From CAZIUL01 sp964542475 (GTDB taxonomy: Bacteria; Planctomycetota; B15-G4; CAYZWU01): a DNA stretch of 25,779 bases. Position 1 is the first letter of the stretch. Each line of letters starts with the position of its first letter. Made by a program: the position numbers and the translations under genes. Positions 15,189 to 22,177 of the stretch are shown in pieces. Under the pieces are notes generated by a model. That model made no database searches. It saw nothing but the letters and a program-made list of their open reading frames with translations, and had not been told where the DNA came from. The stretch is taken from NCBI GenBank assembly GCA_964542475.1, contig CAZIUL010000058.1, forward strand, positions 1 to 25,779. The letters are read 5' to 3'.

Positions 15189-15662
15189 CTACACCTCTCC
15201 ATCGAGCCACATGCCCAGAAACCCCCCGAAGCAGATGAACCCGATCCATGACATCATGAAAAACAGCAGGTGACACATATCCTTCGAAACGACAAGTATC
15301 TCTGTAAGATAACCGATAGCTGCGATTGCAACCCCTGTCCCGCCAACTAACACTGTCGCTGAAATGGCGCCGCGTTGCCGCACAGAAACCAGGCACGAAC
15401 CCGCTGACCCGGCAGCGGTGATCAGCACGAGGAACAGGAGCGAAGGCTCACCCATGATCATGCCGATGATCAGGAAAACGATCCCGCCGCTCAATGTTGC
15501 GATCAGATGCCGCTTCAGCAGTTTCTTTGAATATCCGCGATGGGATTTTTCCTTTTTCAGCTCCTCGTTTACGACCTTGCGCTGGATCTCTGTGGGCAGC
15601 CTGTTGAAGCGCGAACCCATCCTGGAGCGTATCAGCTCTTTTGTTTCCTCGTAGCTGTTCAT
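15189..15662 (-). CDS. Four-helix inner-membrane protein, unknown function
   Basis: The 157-residue frame from ATG 15662 (MNSYEETKELIRSRMG) has a hydrophilic, basic N-terminal half (about 1-52) that looks helical and cytoplasmic, then four hydrophobic segments: about 53-70 (LIATLSGGIVFLIIGMIM), 74-93 (LLFLVLITAAGSAGSCL), 101-119 (SATVLVGGTGVAIAAIGYL) and 128-152 (LLFFMMSWIGFICFGGFLGM). A TTG start at 15692 would add ten residues; GAAGGGGAAAG lies between the two, somewhat far (about 15 bases) from ATG. I do not recognise the family. A perfect 12-bp palindrome, CGGCATATGCCG (15719-15730), lies in its upstream region. The gene sits inside the family A repeat cluster. Confidence 0.6.
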   Translation of the reverse strand: MNSYEETKELIRSRMGSRFNRLPTEIQRKVVNEELKKEKSHRGYSKKLLKRHLIATLSGGIVFLIIGMIMGEPSLLFLVLITAAGSAGSCLVSVRQRGAISATVLVGGTGVAIAAIGYLTEILVVSKDMCHLLFFMMSWIGFICFGGFLGMWLDGEV

Positions 15663-15770
15663 GATGCTGCGAGCGCTTTCCCCTTCGGCCAAGAAATGTG
15701 CGTTGCTGCCGTTAGAATCGGCATATGCCGCACCGGAACATTAATCAAAGCGGTCGTGACTCAGTCGCAC

Positions 15771-15797
15771 GGAGGGCGCACACGCAGGTGTGCCCCC
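15771..15797. repeat. Palindromic repeat, family A, inverted relative to 14949-14974
   Basis: GGGCGCACAC (15774-15783) pairs with GTGTGCCCCC (15788-15797) with one mismatch and a GCAG loop. Read in this direction it matches the reverse complement of the copy after the propeller gene at 24 of 26 bases. Confidence 0.75.
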
Positions 15798-15846
15798 GCA
15801 GGTTTCCTGGATGGAATGTGCCTATAACCTTGCCACCGGCGGCCGC

Positions 15847-15874
15847 TTGAAATTGTCGGCCCGTAGCGTATAAT
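15847..15874 (+). promoter_or_regulatory. Predicted sigma70-type promoter for the phosphoesterase/beta-helix gene
   Basis: TTGAAA (15847-15852), a 16-base spacer and a perfect TATAAT (15869-15874). It would give a leader of about 90 bases before ATG 15971. This is the best promoter match in the window. Confidence 0.65.
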
Positions 15875-15970
15875 AAATGCACTGGATTGAGCCTATCCAG
15901 AGTTATGGATACTAATAATACCCCATAAGAGAGACAGGAACCCTTCATTGCGAAAGGCCGGAGAAAGACC

Positions 15971-18900
15971 ATGCGTAAACAACCCACAGCAGTTGTTTCT
16001 ATCCTCCTGACCGCGTTCATTCTTTTGACGCCCGCAACCGTTATCGGTGCGGATATGCGAAAAGGGCCGACCCTGATCTATCCGGACGATAACACGCTGA
16101 TGCAGGTGAACTGGCAGTTGAACGGCACCGATGCCTGCACTCTGGAATGGGGCACGGACACGTCCTACGGCCTGGGAAGCGTGAACACCACGGAATACGG
16201 AACCGATCACCAGCATACCTATACCCTTCCCGGCCTGGCGCCGGGCACGAAGTACTACTACCGGATTTGGGCGGGAGGTGTCCCGTACACGGGGTCCTTC
16301 CGCGCGGCACTCGCCGTCGATGCGGAGCAGCTCAAGTTCATGGCCTACGGGGATACCCGAAGCTACCCGGCCGATCATGACAATGTGGCGGAGGCCATTG
16401 TTTCCACGGCCGTGCTGGATCCCGATTTCCAGACCTTTATCGCAGTGGTGGGAGACCTTGTGAACGAAGGCAGGGAGGAATTGGACTGGGACACCGAGTT
16501 CTTCGATCCCGCCTATACACATATCCAGGAGATGCTGGCGAACTTTCCCTACCATTCCTGCATGGGGAACCACGAAATCAAAGGCACCGGCAGCGAGGAC
16601 CTTTTCCTGAAATACTTTCCCTATCCCTATGTGGCGGACCACTATTGGTCCTTCGACTACGGACCCGCCCACTTCGTGGTGGTGGATCAATACGTGGCTT
16701 ACGGGGGCGGCTCCGCTCAGTTGGCGTGGATCGAGAACGACCTGGCCGCTTCCACGAAACGCTGGAAGTTCATCATCCTCCACGAACCGGCCTGGTCCGC
16801 GGGCGGGCACTCGAACAACACGACCGTGCAGACCTACATCCAGCCCTTGTGCGAGCTGTACGACGTGTCCATCCTCTTCAACGGCCACAACCACTACTAC
16901 GCGCGGGCCGTCAAGAACGGGGTGCAGCACATCACTACGGGAGGGGGAGGCGCGCCCCTCTACGCACCGGACCCGAACTATCCCAACATAGTGGCCACCA
17001 GCAAGAGTCACCACTTCTGCAAGGTGGAGATAGACGGAAAAATCCTTAACTTCACGGCAGTGAAACCGAATGGGACCGTGATCGACCAGTTCACCATCAC
17101 TAAAACTATTGTCTATGTTGACGATGACAACACTGCGGGTCCTTGGTTGGGAACCATCAACTTTCCTTTCATGCACATCCAGGACGGCATCGACTTTGCG
17201 GAGGATGGGGACACGGTTCTGGTGGCATCCGGCGCTTATGTGGAGAACCTCCGTTTCGGTGGGAAAGCCATCACCGTGAAAAGTGATGGTGGAGTCGACC
17301 AGACCGTCATCGACGGCGGGAGTGCCGTTGACCCGGATTTTGCCACCGCGGTTCTCTTCGACAGCGGAGAAGGCCCGACATCGGTTCTCCAGGGCTTTAC
17401 CCTGACGGGAGGCGCCGGGACCTACGACGGCGCGAGCGGCCATTACGGCGGCGGGATCTGCTGCATCGGGGCTTCCCCCACGATCATGGGGAATGTCATC
17501 ATCGAAAACACCGCGACCTTTGGGGGCGGGATCTCGGCGGCGGCGGGTTCCGCGCCGGCAATCACCAACAACGTGCTGGACGGGAACACGGTTTCCGCAT
17601 CGGGCGGGGCGCTCTGGGCGAGCGATGATTCCTCACCGATCCTGGACTTTGACACTATTACCGGCAACGCGGCCGCCCTGAGCGGAGGCGGGATCGAATG
17701 CGGCACCGCCGCTGTCACCGTCAAGAACGCCATCCTCTGGGACAACGAGGCGCCCGCAGGACCCGAGATCAACGGCTCGAACCTATCGGTCTCCTACTGT
17801 GACGTGGAGGGCGGCTGGACGGGCACGGGCAACCTCGACGGGGATCCGCAGTTCACGGCCGGACCCCTGGGGGCTTATTATCTCAGCCAGCCCCCGTGCC
17901 AGCCTGGAACCAGTCCCTGCGTGGATGCGGGCGATCCCGCTTCAGCCGTGATCGATGGAACCACCCGCACTGACGGAATTTCGGACAGCGGCATCGTTGA
18001 CATGGGCCATCATTATCCCGACCCTTTCCTGCGGGTTCCCGACGATTATGCCACCATCCAGGAGGCTATCGACGCCGCGGCGGATTGGGATAAGATCCTC
18101 GTGGCGCCCGGCACCTACGCCGAGAATATCGACTTTAAGGGGAAGCGCATCTCCGTGACGAGCAGCGACGGTCCCAAAACCACGGTCCTGGACGGAAGCC
18201 AGGCGGGCAGCGTGGTGCTTTTTACCGGCGGGGAAGACGCCGATACGGTTCTGAAGGGTTTCACCGTTACCAACGGAAAAGCTCAGACCGGCGGCGGCAT
18301 CTACTGCAACGGTATCTCCTTCCCGACGATTTCCGGCAACATCGTTCGTGACAACGCGGCCACCTACAGCGGCGGTGGAATCAACGGCGGCGGAACCCTG
18401 TTGAACAACACGATCTTCGGCAACTCGGCTCAGTCGGGCGGCGGGATCTTCGGCCCCGCTGAGGTGGTGAACTGCACCCTCTATGACAACTCGGCGCTCA
18501 TGGGCGGCGGCTTGGCAACGGTCTTTACGCCAGTCACCCTCGTCAACTCGATCCTCTGGAGCAACAGCGCGTCCATGGGACCTCAAATATACGGTATCGT
18601 TAGCGTTTCCTACAGCGACGTGGAGGGAGGCTGGACGGGTGCGGGCAACCTGGACGCGGATCCGCTTTTCGTCGATCCCGGCAGCGGCGACTTTCACCTC
18701 ACGTGGCTTTCCCCCTGCATCAACCGTGGAACGAACGAAGAGGCTCCTCCTGATGATGGGGACGGTGATTCCAGGCCGTACATGGGAACGGTGGAGATGG
18801 GCGCTGACGAGTTCACGGGAATCCATCCGCTGGAAGCGGACGCCTTTACCCTGTCCGAGTCTTCCGGCGGTACGGTTTCCTTCGATCTGGATGGGGGAAC

Positions 18901-19213
18901 GGGCAACGCGGGCCGCAGCTACTTCCTCCTGGGCGGCATAACCGGCACCGTGCCCGGCCTACCCCTTGCACCGGGCGTGACCCTGCCTCTCAACTGGGAC
19001 CTCTTCACCACCCTGGTGTACCAGCTGGCCAACACCCCGGTGTTGGTGGACTTTCACGGAACCCTGGGACCTTCGGGCACAGCCGCGGCGCTCCTGGATA
19101 CCCTGGGCCCGGTTACTCCCGGCTATGTGGGCGTGCACCTGTATTTCGCTTACCTTCTCTACAGCCCCTTCGACTTCGTTTCGAATCCGGTGGCTGTGGA
19201 GATCGTGCCTTGA
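15971..19213 (+). CDS. Secreted metallophosphoesterase fused to a right-handed beta-helix
   Basis: A 1080-residue exported protein; ATG 15971 follows CGGAGAAAG, and the signal peptide core is AVVSILLTAFILLTPATVIGA. Residues about 30-115 form a fibronectin-III-like domain as in purple acid phosphatases. The calcineurin-like phosphoesterase domain (about 120-375) keeps the metal ligands D128 (GDTR), D162 (VGDLVNEG), N200-H201 (GNHE), H271 (HEP) and H306/H308 (GHNHYYAR). The Tyr that gives purple acid phosphatases their colour, three residues after D162, is Asn here. From about 380 to 950 come two cassettes of right-handed beta-helix repeats (GGGI, NNTI-type rungs), each closed by the same phrase, DVEGGWTGxGNLDxDP (611 and 883). 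Residues 955-1080 form a C-terminal module ending SNPVAVEIVP. Phosphatase or phosphodiesterase activity is likely, the substrate unknown; the helix may bind polysaccharide. Confidence 0.88.
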   Translation: MRKQPTAVVSILLTAFILLTPATVIGADMRKGPTLIYPDDNTLMQVNWQLNGTDACTLEWGTDTSYGLGSVNTTEYGTDHQHTYTLPGLAPGTKYYYRIWAGGVPYTGSFRAALAVDAEQLKFMAYGDTRSYPADHDNVAEAIVSTAVLDPDFQTFIAVVGDLVNEGREELDWDTEFFDPAYTHIQEMLANFPYHSCMGNHEIKGTGSEDLFLKYFPYPYVADHYWSFDYGPAHFVVVDQYVAYGGGSAQLAWIENDLAASTKRWKFIILHEPAWSAGGHSNNTTVQTYIQPLCELYDVSILFNGHNHYYARAVKNGVQHITTGGGGAPLYAPDPNYPNIVATSKSHHFCKVEIDGKILNFTAVKPNGTVIDQFTITKTIVYVDDDNTAGPWLGTINFPFMHIQDGIDFAEDGDTVLVASGAYVENLRFGGKAITVKSDGGVDQTVIDGGSAVDPDFATAVLFDSGEGPTSVLQGFTLTGGAGTYDGASGHYGGGICCIGASPTIMGNVIIENTATFGGGISAAAGSAPAITNNVLDGNTVSASGGALWASDDSSPILDFDTITGNAAALSGGGIECGTAAVTVKNAILWDNEAPAGPEINGSNLSVSYCDVEGGWTGTGNLDGDPQFTAGPLGAYYLSQPPCQPGTSPCVDAGDPASAVIDGTTRTDGISDSGIVDMGHHYPDPFLRVPDDYATIQEAIDAAADWDKILVAPGTYAENIDFKGKRISVTSSDGPKTTVLDGSQAGSVVLFTGGEDADTVLKGFTVTNGKAQTGGGIYCNGISFPTISGNIVRDNAATYSGGGINGGGTLLNNTIFGNSAQSGGGIFGPAEVVNCTLYDNSALMGGGLATVFTPVTLVNSILWSNSASMGPQIYGIVSVSYSDVEGGWTGAGNLDADPLFVDPGSGDFHLTWLSPCINRGTNEEAPPDDGDGDSRPYMGTVEMGADEFTGIHPLEADAFTLSESSGGTVSFDLDGGTGNAGRSYFLLGGITGTVPGLPLAPGVTLPLNWDLFTTLVYQLANTPVLVDFHGTLGPSGTAAALLDTLGPVTPGYVGVHLYFAYLLYSPFDFVSNPVAVEIVP

Positions 19214-19515
19214 AATGAGGGGAACAACCCGACCTGTTTTCAGGTGACCCGCGGCAGGAGCAAATACTCACGGGCCCTCCTGAGCCGGTTCTGAAGCCCC
19301 GACGGGTCTCAGTCTGCTGGTCGAAGAGCTCTCCGAACCCCATTTTCTATTTCGATGGCCATGGATATGATCTCACATCGGGTGTCGTGTCCGGCCTTGT
19401 ACAGGGCGCGCATCCCCAAAGAAACCGTTGCAATCGCAAAGATCCGGTTTTATTGTTGCGGTTTTGAAGATTTACGCCCCCCTGAAAAGACGAGGGGTCT
19501 ACGCACGGAGGAACA
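19214..19515. other. Intergenic region between the phosphoesterase and dynamin-like genes
   Basis: Only weak structure is visible: a short ACCTG / CAGGT hairpin (about 19229-19243) after the upstream stop, and a CCCC...GGGG inverted repeat shortly before the next gene. A possible promoter is at 19428-19456. No gene is supported. Confidence 0.4.
19428..19456 (+). promoter_or_regulatory. Possible promoter of the dynamin-like GTPase gene
   Basis: TTGCAA (19428-19433) and TATTGT (19451-19456) are 17 bases apart, each with two mismatches or fewer to consensus, 60 bases before ATG 19516. Confidence 0.35.
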
Positions 19516-21297
19516 ATGGAACAGGATAACCTTTTGAAGGAACGCCACACCAAGCTGCTCGAGGAGGAGCGCCGGATCCTGAAAGAGATCCACGAGGCAG
19601 CCGAGTCGTTCGACCGGAACTCGGAGATCACGCAGCAGGCGCGCACCATCCTCGATCACCTGGATGAGCTTTTCCTGATCGTTGTCGTTGGCGAGGTGAA
19701 GTCCGGGAAGTCGTACTTCATCAATTCGCTCGTTGGAAAGAGGATCTGTCCCGAGGGCCCGATCCCCGTGACCGACCGGATCAACATCCTGCACTACGGT
19801 TCCGAGGAGAGGGAGCGCATCATAGAGGACTTCGTTGTGGAGCGGACATTTCCGCTGGATGTGCTGCGCAACTTGAGCATCGTGGACACGCCCGGCACCA
19901 ACTCGATCATCAGGCGCCACCAGGAGATCACCGAGCGGTTCATCCCGCGTGCGGACCTGATCCTCTTCGTAACCTGCATCGACAGGCCGTTCACGGAAAC
20001 CGAGCACAGGTTCCTGTCGTACATCTCCAGGCAGTGGCGCAAGAAGATCGTTGTCATTCTCACCAAGGTGGACACGCGCACGCCCGAGGAGATCTCCCTT
20101 GTCAAGGAGTACATCGCCAAGAACGTCAGGGAAAAGCTGGGAATAGATCCGCTCATCTTTCCCGTGTCGGCGCGCGACGGACTCGATGCCCGCGAAAAGC
20201 AGGGCGGGACGGACGCGGCTCTTTTTGAATCGAGCAACATGGGCGAGGTGGAGCGCTACACACGCGAGACCCTCTCCGATACCGAGAAGCTGAAGCTCAA
20301 GCTCGCTTCACCCGTAGACTCGGGGCTCGCGGTAATCGATTCGCTGGACAAGCTCTTGAACGACCGCGGCAGGCTGCTTGAAGCTGATTTTAAAACCCTT
20401 GACCTGCTGGATGCCCAGGTCAGCCAGAGCTGCAAGGAGCTGAACGAGAGGTGTTACAAGTACATCACCGACATCTACGATCTGTTGCGGGAGTTCGAGC
20501 GGAGGGGAATGAACTTTCTCGAGGAGAAGATCGCCCTGAAATCGGCGAACCTTATTCGGGACGCCGAGAAGTTCAAGCAGCTCTTCGAGAAGGAGGTGGT
20601 GGCTGACCTCAAGGAAAGCGTGGAAGATGTCATGAACTCCGGGGTTGACTGGCTCATGCGGGAGAACATCGCCATGTACGAAAAATCCGTAAAGTTCCTG
20701 ACCGAACGTGTGGAGACCGGGAAGTACAAGGATGATGTGGTGGGCGGCGGGGGTCAGTCGCCTTTCGAATACAACCGCGAGCGCATCTTCAACGCGATCA
20801 AGGACGGGTACAAGCGGCACATAAACGAGTTCGACGTCAAGGGCGAATGCAACCGCGTGGTGGATTCCTCATACCGCGGGCTGCTCGGCTTCCTTGGCAT
20901 GGAGATCGGCGCCGTGGGGCTTGGGGTTCTAGCAGCCTCGATCTTCAGCGCCGTATGGCTGGACGTGACAGGGATCCTATTCGCCGGCGCTGTTGCACTG
21001 ACCGGTTTTTTCATACTTCCGGCCAAGAAGAGACAGGCCATCAAGGAGTTCAGGACAAAGGTGGAAGCCTTGATCACGCAGTTCAAAAAGACGCTGTCGG
21101 GCGAGTTCGGAAAAGAGATCGATGCCGTGCTCGACAACATCCGTTCCATCTACAATCCGTTCCTGACCTTCTACAAGGCGGAAACGGAGAAGATCAAGGA
21201 GCGCAACGAGAAGCTTTCCGGCTGCAAGACAGGCCTTCTCGCCCTGAAAAGCGAGATCGAGGCGCTGTCAGAGCCCGGACTCAAAAAAGAGGAATGA
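19516..21297 (+). CDS. Bacterial dynamin-like GTPase
   Basis: A 593-residue large GTPase with a strong GGAGG site four bases before ATG. The G domain shows the P-loop GEVKSGKS at 59-66, D124 of DTPGTNS (G3) and TKVD at 183-186 (G4); a helical neck precedes it (about 1-50, with LLEEERRILKEIHEAAESF). After a long helical stalk (about 270-450) comes a hydrophobic hairpin (about 455-510, GLLGFLGMEIGAVGLGVLAASIF and VTGILFAGAVALTGFFIL), the paddle-like membrane element of bacterial dynamins, then a final helical segment. This order matches cyanobacterial-type BDLP proteins, which bind and remodel membranes from the cytoplasmic side. Many bacterial dynamins are encoded in pairs; here there is only one. 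Its last 17 bases overlap the end of the opposite lipoprotein gene. Confidence 0.9.
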   Translation: MEQDNLLKERHTKLLEEERRILKEIHEAAESFDRNSEITQQARTILDHLDELFLIVVVGEVKSGKSYFINSLVGKRICPEGPIPVTDRINILHYGSEERERIIEDFVVERTFPLDVLRNLSIVDTPGTNSIIRRHQEITERFIPRADLILFVTCIDRPFTETEHRFLSYISRQWRKKIVVILTKVDTRTPEEISLVKEYIAKNVREKLGIDPLIFPVSARDGLDAREKQGGTDAALFESSNMGEVERYTRETLSDTEKLKLKLASPVDSGLAVIDSLDKLLNDRGRLLEADFKTLDLLDAQVSQSCKELNERCYKYITDIYDLLREFERRGMNFLEEKIALKSANLIRDAEKFKQLFEKEVVADLKESVEDVMNSGVDWLMRENIAMYEKSVKFLTERVETGKYKDDVVGGGGQSPFEYNRERIFNAIKDGYKRHINEFDVKGECNRVVDSSYRGLLGFLGMEIGAVGLGVLAASIFSAVWLDVTGILFAGAVALTGFFILPAKKRQAIKEFRTKVEALITQFKKTLSGEFGKEIDAVLDNIRSIYNPFLTFYKAETEKIKERNEKLSGCKTGLLALKSEIEALSEPGLKKEE

Positions 21298-21775
21298 ACA
21301 TGAACAGGTCGAAGTAGCGGCCGTTCTCGTTTTCGCCTCCCCTGAAAAGCGGAAAGAACCAGTAAGTGCAGTGTTCGACCTCCTTTTCCCGGTGCACGCC
21401 GGTTAGCTGGTATGTCCGCCCGAAGAGCCCCAGAATCCAGAACGTGAGGTTTCTGTATCCCGCCATCCTGTTGTCGGACGCGTAGTAGATCGTGTCGATG
21501 TCATACACGATGAAAGGCGCGATGAAGGCGAACCCCTTGTGCTGTTTCGAGTTCACGTACCACGACATAAAAGGCGCGCTGTACACGATGCTCTTGGGCC
21601 CCTTGGTGTATCCGCCGAGAATGAACGGCAGCAGGCAGTGCCCGTTCTCAGCGGACAGGTAGCCGAGGTGGCGCTCGGTGGGATCGATCTCCATGCCCCT
21701 GTAGTCGAGGTGGTTCTGGCAGCCGCTAAAAAGGAGCGTTGCGAGCAGGAGAAAAAAAGCTGTCTTGTTGATCAT
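21281..21775 (-). CDS. Lipoprotein of unknown function, convergent with the dynamin-like gene
   Basis: From ATG 21775 the product is 164 residues: MINKTAFFLLLATLLFSGC is a lipoprotein signal with lipobox FSGC. Longer starts at 21787 and 21814 exist but break the signal pattern, and none has a good ribosome site. The mature part is rich in aromatic residues and has repeated short beta-like units (GHCLLPFILGGY, SIVYSAPFMSWY, FAFIAPFIVYDIDTIYY, CTYWFFPLFRGG), which hint at membrane-facing strands. The protein ends with FDLFMFIPLF, and its stop lies within the 3' end of the GTPase gene. I do not recognise the family. The C-terminus is complete because the frame ends at a clear TGA, but an abrupt hydrophobic end could mean loss of a longer tail. 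Confidence 0.6.
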   Translation of the reverse strand: MINKTAFFLLLATLLFSGCQNHLDYRGMEIDPTERHLGYLSAENGHCLLPFILGGYTKGPKSIVYSAPFMSWYVNSKQHKGFAFIAPFIVYDIDTIYYASDNRMAGYRNLTFWILGLFGRTYQLTGVHREKEVEHCTYWFFPLFRGGENENGRYFDLFMFIPLF

Positions 21776-22177
21776 TTTGGATTCCATGCGGAGTATGGAA
21801 AAGACGAACACCATTGAAACCGGTTTATGTTTCGAGCAGCATCCTGCTGAATGAAATTCTTACAGCTCGCGTCCGGCAAGTCCAGAAGAATATCATTCGG
21901 CCGGATCAGCCGCCAAGTCCGGCACCCAGGCCGTATTCATGACAGAGCGGTTGATTGTTTACGGATTTTTGCGCGTATGTTAGCCCGCTTATTTCATACT
22001 CTTTGTCGCGAGGTGCGGTAAACTGTGTTGTGGCAAGGCGCATGTCAGGAGACGACCGCAGGCCTGTTCCTATAGCATGCTTATTTCATACTCTTCGTCG
22101 CGATGTGCCGCAGCAGAAGAGGATGAAATATGCGGGCCAGGATCAGGCTTCATGAAAATAAGCCCTCAGGAGGTTAT
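21776..22177. other. Divergent intergenic region with compound repeat
   Basis: The left part (21776-21980) has a short GCAG-type hairpin (GCAGCATCCTGCTG near 21836-21851) and GC-rich inverted segments (TTCGGCCGGATCAGCCG) without a clear gene. The right part is the compound family B repeat. The AGGAGG ribosome site of the next gene lies at about 22168-22173, only some 30 bases past the repeat. Confidence 0.5.
21982..22137. repeat. Long-hairpin repeat, family B, compound copy with duplicated left arm
   Basis: A left arm GCCCGCTTATTTCATACTCTT begins near 21983; a second, nearly identical left arm, GCTTATTTCATACTCTTC, is at 22079-22096, and one right arm, GAAGAGGATGAAATATGC, is at 22116-22133. 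The outer left arm pairs with the right arm through the added GCCCGC / GCGGGC, while the inner left arm pairs with it at 16 of 18 positions. The 60 bases between the two left arms contain a further imperfect inverted repeat (GCATG...CATGC). No gene inside. Confidence 0.8.

Larger units (their letters stand above)
15663..15970. other. Divergent intergenic region before the phosphoesterase gene
   Basis: It holds the palindrome CGGCATATGCCG (15719-15730), a family A hairpin (15771-15797) and a strong promoter (15847-15874). No gene or RNA is evident. Confidence 0.5.

Noticed and set aside
19214..19515. tRNA or structured RNA between the phosphoesterase and GTPase genes
   Set aside because: No cloverleaf, T-loop or extended conserved stem could be recognised; only short GC-rich inverted repeats.
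22130..22177. Upstream start at 22130 for the DUF3604 protein
   Set aside because: The extra 16 residues lie partly in the hairpin repeat and have no ribosome site, whereas ATG 22178 follows AGGAGG and begins a clean membrane anchor.
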